A DNA stretch of 13,860 nucleotides from positions 1 through 13,860 of the forward strand of contig JAUILJ010000104.1 of assembly GCA_030433055.1 (NCBI GenBank). The letters are read 5' to 3'. The notes under the pieces were generated by a model, which was not told the origin of the DNA, made no database searches, and saw only the letters and a program-made list of their open reading frames with translations. Both the position numbers and the translations under genes were made by a program. The stretch is from Polyangia bacterium. Lineage in GTDB: Bacteria; Myxococcota_A; Polyangia; Polyangiales; Polyangiaceae. This document shows, piece after piece, positions 1 to 5,987 of this stretch (positions are counted from its first letter, which is position 1; the number at the start of each line of letters is the position of its first letter).

Positions 1-77
1 GCCTGCGCAGATCCCGTGAGACTGAGCCACGCCAGCCCGAGCAACACGGTCGACATATGCTGCATCAGCCGGCCCAT
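1..77 (-). CDS. Secreted protein, N-terminal signal peptide only (runs off left edge)
   Basis: The minus strand from the ATG at 77 stays open to the window edge. It encodes a short polar start (MGRLMQHM), a hydrophobic stretch (STVLLGLAWLSLTG) and an S-A-Q-A end, a textbook signal-peptidase I pattern with cleavage likely after AQA. A second in-frame ATG at 56 would give an equally good, shorter signal peptide. No convincing Shine-Dalgarno sequence precedes either one. Only about 25 residues are visible, so the mature protein and its function are unknown. The gene diverges from the lipoprotein genes to its right. The call rests on the signal-peptide pattern alone. Confidence 0.5.
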   Translation of the reverse strand, partial: MGRLMQHMSTVLLGLAWLSLTGSAQ

Positions 78-165
78 ACGAGCAGGCTAGCATGGCGGGA
101 TCACGAGGTGGGTGCTCAACGCGCTCCGGAGAGACCGCGCGGCAACGAGCTACTGGTGAGCATGC

Positions 166-242
166 GAGGATTCAGGCGGCGAGGATTCAGGCGGCGAGGA
201 TTCAGGCGGCGAGGATTAGCGGGCGGCGAGGATTAGCGGGCG
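166..242. repeat. Short tandem repeat, 15-bp units turning into 17-bp units
   Basis: GAGGATTCAGGCGGC occurs three times head to tail (166-180, 181-195, 196-210). It is followed by GAGGATTAGCGGGCGGC (211-227) and a partial copy of that variant (228-242). The array lies in the intergenic stretch 78-378, between the divergent signal-peptide gene and the first lipoprotein gene. No convincing gene was seen in that stretch. The change of unit length makes a coding role unlikely. Confidence 0.85.
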
Positions 243-378
243 CGCCCGCGCGGAGCGCTGACGCGAAGCGGCTTGGACTGCTTTGCGCTGCGCCTGGGCG
301 CGCCGCAGAGCACCCTCTCCCCCCCAACCCCAGCTTGCTATGGCAGGAGATGCGCGAGGTGTAAGCTCCGGTGTGCTG

Positions 379-732
379 ATGCGTTGCATGCCGACCATGG
401 CCTCCCGGAAACTCCTCGGATTCGCGCTGGCGCTGGTGTGCGCCGGATGCGGGCAGAGCTGGCGCTTCGCGGAGCAGCCTGGCGTTGCGCCTCGCTACGT
501 CGCGCTCAGTTGCACACGCAGTGACGGCGAATCCTCACGCGACTTCATCCTGGCCGAGGACTACGAGCAGGCGGGCGAGTCCAGCCTGTGGGCGGTGTAC
601 GGTTACGATCCACAGGCTGGAGATCAATGTGAGGTGACGCTGGCTACCGATGAGCGCATTTGCCGCTACGCCGTGGCTCCAGAATGCGAAGAAGGAGGAG
701 ACTGTGTGGTTTCGATTCGTGGCTGCGACTAG
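379..732 (+). CDS. Small cysteine-rich secreted protein, probable lipoprotein
   Basis: I do not recognise a named family. From the ATG at 379 the product has about 117 residues. In-frame ATGs at 388 and 397 are alternatives, and none has a clear ribosome binding site. Residues MASRKLLGFALALVCAGC form a signal sequence ending in a lipobox-like C-A-G-C, so the mature protein is probably lipid-anchored. The rest is acidic and has several Cys (contexts SCTRSD, QCEVT, ICRYA, EECEEGGDC reading roughly, and a final CD), which suggests disulfides in an extracytoplasmic domain. The last 29 bp overlap the next gene, which is also a lipoprotein, so the two are probably cotranscribed and translationally coupled. 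The function is unknown. Confidence 0.6.
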   Translation: MRCMPTMASRKLLGFALALVCAGCGQSWRFAEQPGVAPRYVALSCTRSDGESSRDFILAEDYEQAGESSLWAVYGYDPQAGDQCEVTLATDERICRYAVAPECEEGGDCVVSIRGCD

Positions 733-1069
733 CCTCCTGGTCGTCCTCATGGCCTGCGATCCGGTGTATCGCACGTCGGTGAACGTGCGCTCGCCATCCG
801 CCGCTAGTGCAGCAGAACAGGCTGCAGATCAGCCGGTCGAGGGCGCGGTCGTCTCCTTGCATTGCGGCGCGCGCAGCAGCCTGGCGGCGACCAAGACAGA
901 CGCTGAGGGTGCGGCGGTGCTGAGCGGGATCGGTGGGCCAGCGCCGGAGGATTGCTGGCTCATCGTGGCCAAGCCGGGCTACGAGCTGCAGCGTGTCCAG
1001 TGGGCAGACACCTGCACCTCACGCGTGTGCGAGACGCCAGTGGAGGTCGTCCTGGTGCCGGAGCGGTGA
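704..1069 (+). CDS. Lipoprotein with carboxypeptidase-regulatory-like (transthyretin-like) domain
   Basis: The start is taken as the GTG at 704 because a strong Shine-Dalgarno (AAGGAGGAG, 692-700) sits just in front of it. An upstream ATG at 650 would put about 18 charged residues ahead of the signal sequence. The product is about 121 aa. Its N-terminus WFRFVAATSLLVVLMAC is a lipoprotein signal peptide with lipobox L-M-A-C. The segment VEGAVVSLHC, then TKTDAEGAAVLSGI, then CWLIVAKPGYE and a final VEVVLVPER follows the pattern of beta-sandwich carboxypeptidase regulatory-like domains. Such domains are common in myxobacterial surface lipoproteins. Four Cys in the domain could form disulfides. 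The gene starts inside the preceding lipoprotein gene (29-bp overlap), so the two probably form one unit. The precise role is unknown. Confidence 0.72.
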   Translation: MWFRFVAATSLLVVLMACDPVYRTSVNVRSPSAASAAEQAADQPVEGAVVSLHCGARSSLAATKTDAEGAAVLSGIGGPAPEDCWLIVAKPGYELQRVQWADTCTSRVCETPVEVVLVPER

Positions 1070-1234
1070 CTCGATCGAGTTGCTTCGCACGTTCCATCGC
1101 AGACTCCACATCCGTGAGCACGCCCTGGCGTCACCCGCGCTGCTTCTGCTCTGCGCCCTCGCAGTCGCTGCGGTGTACTTCTACTGACCAGCGTCGAGGT
1201 CCAGGGCCCCGAGTCAGCGCGCCTGGGTTTGGGG

Positions 1235-1251
1235 GTGAGGGAATTCCTCAC
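1235..1251. terminator. Candidate bidirectional hairpin between convergent genes
   Basis: GTGAGG (1235-1240) and CCTCAC (1246-1251) form a perfect 6-bp stem around GAATT. It lies between the end of the plus-strand lipoprotein gene (1069) and the end of the minus-strand gene (1275), where a terminator is expected. No T-run follows, so the call is weak. Confidence 0.3.
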
Positions 1252-1274
1252 GGCAAAGGGTGCGGCGTTCTAGC

Positions 1275-2423
1275 TCAGGGACACACGAGGTCCACGATGG
1301 CCACACCCGTGTAGTTGGAGGGCGCTGGGCTCCCGATCACGGTGGAGGTCCGAGTTGCGAGATCGAGGCGATACAGCGACGCAGCTTCGGTACCATACAC
1401 ATTGCCTGGAGTGCTCCCCCCCGCTGGGCCGCTGAAGATCACGTTGCCAGAGATCGCTCCGAGGTCCGTGGCGACTCCGGTGCTCGGGTTGAAGGTGTGC
1501 AGGTGGGTCATCGTGGTGCCATCGGTATCGAGGAGGTAGCCCGTTGTCCCCACCCAGCCGATGAAGTCGGCGTCGCTCCCTTGCCAGGTGCCGCTCACCC
1601 CCGTCGTCGGCGTGGCGACCGCAGTCGCTGGGTCCAGCGTGAACAGCGTCTCGGATGAGAAGTCCGTGGGACTCGCTCCGTCGGCGCTCCCAGCGAAGTA
1701 GAGCTTGCCGTCGTTGGGGTTGAAGGCAAGGCCTTCGGTAAAGAACAGCGAGCCGCTGGTGGGTGTGACATCTCCGATCAGCGTCGCGCTGGGTCCGCAC
1801 GGATCGATGGTGAGCAGCTTCTCTGAGCCGAAGTCAGCGAGCGCGTAGATGGTCTTGGTCGTGGGATCCAGCGTCACCGCGCGAATCGTGGTGAAGCCGC
1901 CACTGACGGTTCCGAGGCTGGTGGTGACGCCGGTGGTGAGATCCACGGAGACGACCTCGTTGGGGGTGAGCACGCCAACTGCGGTGATGGACGTAGAGCC
2001 TGCGTCCGCTCCGCCCACGCCTGCGCTGCCACCGCTTCCCGCGGTACCTGCGCTTCCTGCCGCTCCGGAACTTCCGCCTGCGCTGGCACCCGCGCTTCCG
2101 GCTGCACCTGCGCTTCCGGCTGCACCCGCGCTTCCGGCTGCACCTGCGCTTCCGGCTGCACCTGCGCTGCCGGAACTTCCGCCTGCGCTGGCACCCGCGC
2201 TTCCTGCCGCTCCGGAACTTCCGCCTGCGCTGGCACCCGCGCTTCCGGCTGCACCCGCGCTTCCGGAACTGCCGCCCGCCCCTCCGCCTCCGCTGCCCGC
2301 GCTCGCGTCCAACCCGCCGTCGCCGGGGCCAGCGTCGGACTGGGAGTTTCGCTTCTCGTCTTCATCGCTGCATCCCATCGCCAAAGCGACGCCGAGCAGG
2401 ACCCATGAGGAACGCTTCTGCAT
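1275..2423 (-). CDS. Lipoprotein with long Gly/Ala/Ser repeat linker and propeller-like C-terminal domain
   Basis: The product is 382 aa. Residues 1-18 (MQKRSSWVLLGVALAMGC) are a lipoprotein signal with the lipid-attachment Cys at 18, followed by an Asp/Glu-rich patch. Residues ~40-140 are almost only Gly, Ala and Ser, made of GSAGAA and GASAGGSSG units. Residues ~145-382 carry repeated short motifs of the kind VVSVDLTTGVTTSLG, KLLTIDP, TLFTLDPATAVATP, HTFNPSTGVATDLG and LYRLDLATRTSTVIG. This is a beta-propeller-like pattern in which each blade reads 'value-D-P-x-T-G'. The expected architecture is a cell-surface domain held away from the membrane by a flexible spacer, a layout common in Polyangia. 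No catalytic motif was seen. An SD-like GAGGAGA lies too far upstream (about 24-30 nt) to serve this ATG and instead precedes a three-codon mini-ORF. Confidence 0.85.
   Translation of the reverse strand: MQKRSSWVLLGVALAMGCSDEDEKRNSQSDAGPGDGGLDASAGSGGGGAGGSSGSAGAAGSAGASAGGSSGAAGSAGASAGGSSGSAGAAGSAGAAGSAGAAGSAGAAGSAGASAGGSSGAAGSAGTAGSGGSAGVGGADAGSTSITAVGVLTPNEVVSVDLTTGVTTSLGTVSGGFTTIRAVTLDPTTKTIYALADFGSEKLLTIDPCGPSATLIGDVTPTSGSLFFTEGLAFNPNDGKLYFAGSADGASPTDFSSETLFTLDPATAVATPTTGVSGTWQGSDADFIGWVGTTGYLLDTDGTTMTHLHTFNPSTGVATDLGAISGNVIFSGPAGGSTPGNVYGTEAASLYRLDLATRTSTVIGSPAPSNYTGVAIVDLVCP
2028..2310. repeat. Coding minisatellite specifying the GSAGAA/GASAGGSSG linker
   Basis: On the plus strand an 18-bp unit, GCTGCACCTGCGCTTCCG with single-base variants, is repeated four times at 2101-2172. 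It is flanked by longer copies of a unit containing GGAACTTCCGCCTGCGCTGG. A block of more than 50 bp starting near 2052 recurs almost exactly from about 2199. All units are multiples of 3 bp, so copy-number change would alter linker length without breaking the reading frame of the lipoprotein on the minus strand. Confidence 0.8.
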
Positions 2424-2533
2424 TGGCGCCTACGTTAGCATGGTCTCTCCTCGGTTTGACGTGGGGATATCTCGCTATATGTTTCCGCGCGGGCTCACGC
2501 TGGTTTGGCGTGGCGAGGTTTGTTCGCTTCGAG

Positions 2534-3781
2534 TCAGTTGGAGCCGAGGTTCAGGCCGCCCGGGAAGTCCCAGCACAGCTTCCGGTGCTTGCCGCTGCTG
2601 AACGTCTCCACGAACCGTGTATCCGTGCGGTAACCTTGTCCGGTGAAGCACCGGACACCGACGCGCGTACCAGCACCGGGGTCCGCGTAGTCAAAGGGGG
2701 AAATGCCGGCGAGGTTGCAGAAGTTGGGCTCCGAACCATAGGCCGTGACGTGGGCCGTGGAGGCCATGCGGTCCAGATTCGAGTGCCGAACGGAGTACTC
2801 TCCCTCGGAACTGCGCTCCACGCTGTTCGAACTACCCGGGCCAGTGCATGCCCCTGAGTTGTACGAGTAGGTGGCGTTGGGAGTGTAGCTGCTCGCGGTG
2901 GCGTCGTTTGCCCAGGCATACGCGCCATAGTCGTAGGCGCCGACCTGTTTCGGCGCGAGATAATTGAGGCTGAACTTCGAGTCCACCGGATTGAGCAGAT
3001 CGAAGCAGAGCACCGTGACCTTGGTGCCCGCGCTCCCGGAGACCCAGCCCTGCACCTTGCAGTACGCGCCGTCCGTGCCGTAGGCAGTGACTTCCACGCT
3101 GCCTCCAGTCGAGGTGTGGCCAGGCAGTGTGACCACGTATTTGCCTGCGCTGATCCGCTCGATTCGGTTGGTCCCGCCGGTGGAGTTCCAGCTGTACGTG
3201 GCATTGGCGATGTACGATGTGCTCCAGGGGCTACCGGCCCAGACATATGCGCCCTCGCCGTCGTTGCCGCCGTCCGCTGTGACGTAGCGCGCGGCGAATC
3301 CAGCGTTCTCTTGTCCGCCATGCTCGTTGTGGCAGCGCACGTTGACGACCTGATCGCCTCCGACGGGGTACCAGCTGGTCACCTTGCAGTGGTTCCCGAA
3401 GGGGTCCGCCGCGACCACCTGAGCGTTGCCACCGACCTGACCGAGGCCTCGGAACGTGACCTTGTAGATCCCTCGGGAAACACGCTCGTAGGCGACGCCG
3501 CCGTGGGTGTTGTACCAGGTGAACTGGCAGGGGCCGGGGACCGAGTAGTCGGCGCAATCTCGCGAGATACCGTCATATCCATTGGCCAGGATGTAAGCGG
3601 TCCCGCCATGGGAGAGCGCGGCGCTCTGCGCTGCGACCTCGTCCGCCGCCAGCGTGTGGTCCTCCTCGGGCAAGGCCTCTGCGACGCATGCCACCTCACC
3701 CGTGAGAGCCAGCAACCCAGCGAACGTGAGCAGGTGACGAAATAGGAGGGACGGATTGCGACGGGGGGCGGAGCTCAACAT
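2534..3781 (-). CDS. Secreted protein of three ~100-residue beta-rich repeats
   Basis: The start is taken as the ATG at 3781, which gives 415 aa. A GTG at 3841 would add 20 residues ahead of the signal sequence. Residues ~10-36 (LLFRHLLTFAGLLALTG, then ACVAEA) form a signal peptide. The mature protein holds three homologous repeats at about residues 60-167, 177-275 and 286-394. Each has a tyrosine-rich start (AYILANG, AYVWAGS, AYAWAND), a Y-x-x-N-(S/T) motif, a G-x-Y-x-V strand, an A-(Y/D)-G-like turn and a Cys pair (C132/C150, C241/C259, C355/C378) of the form C-(K/N)-(V/L)...V-x-C. The paired Cys suggest one disulfide per repeat. The pattern is one I associate with uncharacterised secreted proteins of myxobacteria and actinomycetes. 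No function can be assigned. It is followed at 111 bp by the propeller lipoprotein on the same strand. Confidence 0.82.
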   Translation of the reverse strand: MLSSAPRRNPSLLFRHLLTFAGLLALTGEVACVAEALPEEDHTLAADEVAAQSAALSHGGTAYILANGYDGISRDCADYSVPGPCQFTWYNTHGGVAYERVSRGIYKVTFRGLGQVGGNAQVVAADPFGNHCKVTSWYPVGGDQVVNVRCHNEHGGQENAGFAARYVTADGGNDGEGAYVWAGSPWSTSYIANATYSWNSTGGTNRIERISAGKYVVTLPGHTSTGGSVEVTAYGTDGAYCKVQGWVSGSAGTKVTVLCFDLLNPVDSKFSLNYLAPKQVGAYDYGAYAWANDATASSYTPNATYSYNSGACTGPGSSNSVERSSEGEYSVRHSNLDRMASTAHVTAYGSEPNFCNLAGISPFDYADPGAGTRVGVRCFTGQGYRTDTRFVETFSSGKHRKLCWDFPGGLNLGSN

Positions 3782-3983
3782 GGTCCCGCGCACCCTAGTA
3801 GGATGAATCCGTGGGGCAATAAAAGCATCGCTCGTATTCACTCATGAGCAGTGGTCGCACCTCGCCCGCCGAACGCGCGGCCCGGGTCGACGATCGGGCG
3901 GCTCGCCCGGTGCACCAAGCCGCCGCTGTCTGGCGCAAACCGCCTGCTGGCGCCGGAATCTCCCTCGGTGAGCCTGCTGCTAT

Positions 3984-4033
3984 CTTTCACCGCACTCCGG
4001 GAGTACCCTGGCCCAGAAGGGAACGGGTGAAAG
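3984..4033. promoter_or_regulatory. Structured inverted repeat upstream of the YkgJ gene
   Basis: CTTTCACC (3984-3991) and GGTGAAAG (4026-4033) are perfect 8-bp complements. Between them are ACTCCGGGAGT (3994-4004, a small palindrome) and CCCTGGCCCAGAAGGG, which can also fold. As RNA this could be a branched structure in the leader of the YkgJ-methyltransferase unit; as DNA it could be an operator. It lies in the 247-bp region between two divergent genes. It matches no riboswitch class I know. Confidence 0.35.
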
Positions 4034-4088
4034 CCATGAACTTGGAGGGCAACAAACTCGTTGGACCCTGGAGCGACGAAGGCCGCGC

Positions 4089-4529
4089 TTGCGAGCGGGG
4101 GCGGCGGAGCAGCAACCGACAGACGCTTTGACGGCGGCGCGTGTCGGCACCGCGGACGGAGGCAGCATCGGGGCCGACGTTCCGGGATGTCTAGACTGTG
4201 GCGCTTGCTGTTTCTCCAAGGCCTCCGACTTCGTCAAGGTCTCGGGGTACGACTACTCACGCCTGGGGAATCGCGCCGCCTCTCTGGTGACCTGGCGGGG
4301 TAACCGGGCGTTCATGCGGCTCGAGGATGGGCACTGCGCGGCTCTGGTCATCGACACGCAGAGCGGCCAGTTCCGTTGCAAGATCTACGACAAGCGCCCC
4401 GAAGCGTGTCGGGCGCTGGCGCGTGGCTCGGGAGAGTGCGCAGCAGAGCGCGAGGCGAAAGGCGACCGGCCTCCGGTGGCGCTACGCCTGGCGAGGGAAG
4501 AGGCGGAGCCAACCGCGAGTGAGAGCTAG
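4089..4529 (+). CDS. YkgJ family cysteine-cluster protein (putative metal/Fe-S binding)
   Basis: The cluster C-L-D-C-G-A-C-C (residues 34-41 from the TTG at 4089) is the signature of the YkgJ/UPF0153 family (CxxCxxCC). It is followed by C83, then C97-KIYDKRPEAC-107, the second family motif (C-x-I-Y-x-x-R-P-x-x-C-R), so the metal-binding residues appear complete. The family is thought to bind iron-sulfur or zinc, but its reaction is poorly known. The start is uncertain: no ATG fits, and TTG at 4089 or TTG at 4128 are the only starts near the conserved part. The stop codon shares one base with the GTG of the methyltransferase gene (TAGTG), so the pair is coupled. A decayed copy of both genes lies at 10961-11230, and its conserved part begins just before the Cys cluster, consistent with a short N-terminus. 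Confidence 0.82.
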   Translation: MRAGAAEQQPTDALTAARVGTADGGSIGADVPGCLDCGACCFSKASDFVKVSGYDYSRLGNRAASLVTWRGNRAFMRLEDGHCAALVIDTQSGQFRCKIYDKRPEACRALARGSGECAAEREAKGDRPPVALRLAREEAEPTASES

Positions 4530-5353
4530 TGGCGGACATGTTCTCCAAGGCCGACGGCTATGAGCGTTTCATGGGTCGGTGGAGCCGCCTGCTCGCCCCC
4601 CAGTTTCTGTCCTTCGTAGGAGTTGCCCCTGGGGAGATGGTGCTGGACTTGGGGTGTGGAACTGGGGCGCTCGCGGCCCTGCTACGCGACACGACCCAGG
4701 CGGAGTGCATCGTCGGCGTCGATCAAGCGCCGGACTATGTCGGCTACGCGAGGCAGAAGGTGGGAGATACGCGAACCCGCTTCGCCGTGGGGGACGCGCG
4801 GGACTTGAGTTTCCCGGAGGCAACATTCGACAAGGTCTTCTCGTCGTTGCTGCTCAACTTCGTGTCTCAGCCGAGCCTGGCCGTGCGGGAGATGGTGCGG
4901 GTCACCAAGCCGAGCGGAGTCATCGCGGCCGCGGTGTGGGACTACAGCGACGGCATGGAGTTGCTGCGAGCGTTCTGGGATGAAGCGGTCGCGCTGAATC
5001 CCGCCGCTGAGGCGCTCGACGAAGCACGCATGCAGCTCTGCAGGCGTGGTGAGCTCGCGAGCTTGTGGCGCCAAGAGGGCCTGAATGAGGTGTGCGATGA
5101 CCAGCTCAGCATCAGCCTGGAGTTCTCGAACTTCAGCGACGTCTGGGCTCCGTTCCTGCTCGGGCAAGGACCGGCGGGGGCATATGTCGCTGGCCTGCGC
5201 AGCGACGCGAAGGCGGCGCTCGAGAGTCGCCTGCGGCGGCGCCTCCTCGGCGCTGGCCCAGACAAGCCCCTCACCCTGCGCGCCAAAGCCTGGGTGGTGA
5301 AGGGCAGCGTCGGGTTCATGGTCGGTCACCGCGGCGGCCGCTCGGCTCGCTGA
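4529..5353 (+). CDS. Class I SAM-dependent methyltransferase
   Basis: The product is 274 aa from the GTG at 4529 (an ATG at 4538 is the alternative). Motif I is VLDLGCGTG (residues 38-46), the acidic motif II residue is D65 in VGVDQAP, and GDARDLSFP (88-96) with FDKVFSSLLLNFV (100-112) makes the adenine-side and motif IV region. MVRVTKPSGVIAAAVWD (122-138) is the usual 'xxLKPGG' step. The N-terminus YERFMGRWSRLLAPQFL is typical of a UbiE/MenG-like (Methyltransf_11) subgroup. The substrate cannot be read from sequence. Direct overlap with the YkgJ gene, and preservation of both genes in the decayed copy, suggest that the two proteins act together, perhaps on a cofactor or a protein. Confidence 0.9.
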   Translation: MADMFSKADGYERFMGRWSRLLAPQFLSFVGVAPGEMVLDLGCGTGALAALLRDTTQAECIVGVDQAPDYVGYARQKVGDTRTRFAVGDARDLSFPEATFDKVFSSLLLNFVSQPSLAVREMVRVTKPSGVIAAAVWDYSDGMELLRAFWDEAVALNPAAEALDEARMQLCRRGELASLWRQEGLNEVCDDQLSISLEFSNFSDVWAPFLLGQGPAGAYVAGLRSDAKAALESRLRRRLLGAGPDKPLTLRAKAWVVKGSVGFMVGHRGGRSAR

Positions 5354-5375
5354 GCGCCTACGCCTTCCCCGCTCA

Positions 5376-5406
5376 CCCCAGGTCCTTCGCGGGGAGGGCC
5401 CTGGGG
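5376..5406 (+). terminator. Candidate stem-loop after the methyltransferase gene
   Basis: CCCCAGG (5376-5382) pairs with CCTGGGG (5400-5406). A competing stem, CCTTCCCCGC (5363-5372) with GCGGGGAGGG (5389-5398), overlaps it. The position, 23 bp past the stop, fits a terminator, but there is no U-tract. Confidence 0.35.
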
Positions 5407-5654
5407 TAGTGCATGGTCAGCGACGACACAGCGAGTTGCGGGGGTGCGTCCGCGACACGGCCTCCGTCCGACTCCCACTGTTCGAGCGGGTTCAGAAACC
5501 TCAAGCTGACTGTGACTGGCTCACGTCGCTCCTGCGGCCGAGCCTTTGCCTCGTGCACGATTTGCATTGGTCACCCACGTTCTGGTTGATTTCGCTCGAC
5601 GTTTCAGCGCCTTGGGAGGCCGCTGTCTGGCGGCGGTGTGCGTACCCCGCGCGG
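5407..5654. other. Intergenic stretch with no supported gene
   Basis: From the methyltransferase stop (5353) to the end of the coiled-coil gene (5655) there are about 300 bp between convergent genes. Apart from the stem-loop near 5376-5406 I see no recognisable element. A 64-codon minus-strand frame (5373-5567) exists but resembles no family I know and lacks a ribosome binding site. Confidence 0.5.
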
Positions 5655-5933
5655 TCAGGAGGTGAACTTCGTGAACGCGCCCTCCAGGTCGTGCCACGCG
5701 TCGTTCAGTTCCTCGCGGAGCTCATCCCACTTGTCCCCGCGTTCATCCTTCATCGCGGTGAACTTGGTTTGCGCGATCTGATACTTCAGTTTCAGCTCAT
5801 CCACGGTGTGCCGGTAGCTCACCTCCAGGTCAGCCCCCGCGTTGTCCGCGTCCGCGGCGAGGGCTTCCAGCTTGGTTCCCCAATGCTGAATCTTCTTCTC
5901 CATCTTCCCGATGTGCTGTTCTCGAGTCTTCAT
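5655..5933 (-). CDS. Small coiled-coil protein, sll1863-like stress response family
   Basis: The product is 92 aa, almost entirely charged heptad-like helix: KMEKKIQHWGTKLEALAADAD, then YRHTVDELKLKYQIAQTKF, then DKWDELREELNDAWHDLEGAF. It has no signal peptide or membrane segment. The repeated W-D-x-L and A-W-x-D-L segments near the C-terminus are typical of the small proteins annotated as 'sll1863 family stress response' or coiled-coil domain proteins. The start is the ATG at 5933, with a Shine-Dalgarno (GAGGAA) three bases upstream. It lies 54 bp downstream of the OmpA-type gene on the same strand and may be read through from it or have its own promoter. The molecular role is unknown; cytoplasmic location is inferred. 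Confidence 0.75.
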   Translation of the reverse strand: MKTREQHIGKMEKKIQHWGTKLEALAADADNAGADLEVSYRHTVDELKLKYQIAQTKFTAMKDERGDKWDELREELNDAWHDLEGAFTKFTS

Positions 5934-5987
5934 GCATTCCTCATTTCTCGTTGATCAATAGGCGCTGCGCACCACGACTACTTCGAT

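Noticed and set aside
92..364. Plus-strand 90-codon frame across the 15-bp repeats (ARIQAARIQA)
   Set aside because: The repeat unit changes from 15 to 17 bp, which a coding repeat would not tolerate, and the rest of the translation is low-complexity Arg/Ala without a family pattern.
1080..1187. Possible 35-residue membrane peptide from a TTG start (ends ALLLLCALAVAAVYFY)
   Set aside because: The hydrophobic segment is suggestive, but there is no Shine-Dalgarno sequence, the start is TTG, and high-GC frames often give Ala/Leu-rich stretches by chance.
1849..2601. Plus-strand 250-codon frame rich in PALPAAPALP repeats
   Set aside because: It is the antisense of the Gly/Ala/Ser linker of the minus-strand lipoprotein. 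Repeats of 18 bp stay open on both strands, and it has no signal, domain or ribosome site.
3895..3909. CGGGCG-GCT-CGCCCG hairpin in the divergent gap
   Set aside because: A short GC palindrome is common in DNA of this composition, and its position suits neither gene as a terminator.
3844..4131. Plus-strand 95-codon frame upstream of the YkgJ gene
   Set aside because: No family pattern or ribosome site; it crosses the structured inverted repeat and runs out of frame into the YkgJ gene.
5373..5567. Minus-strand 64-codon frame between convergent genes
   Set aside because: No ribosome binding site, no recognisable motif, and it overlaps the likely terminator of the methyltransferase gene.
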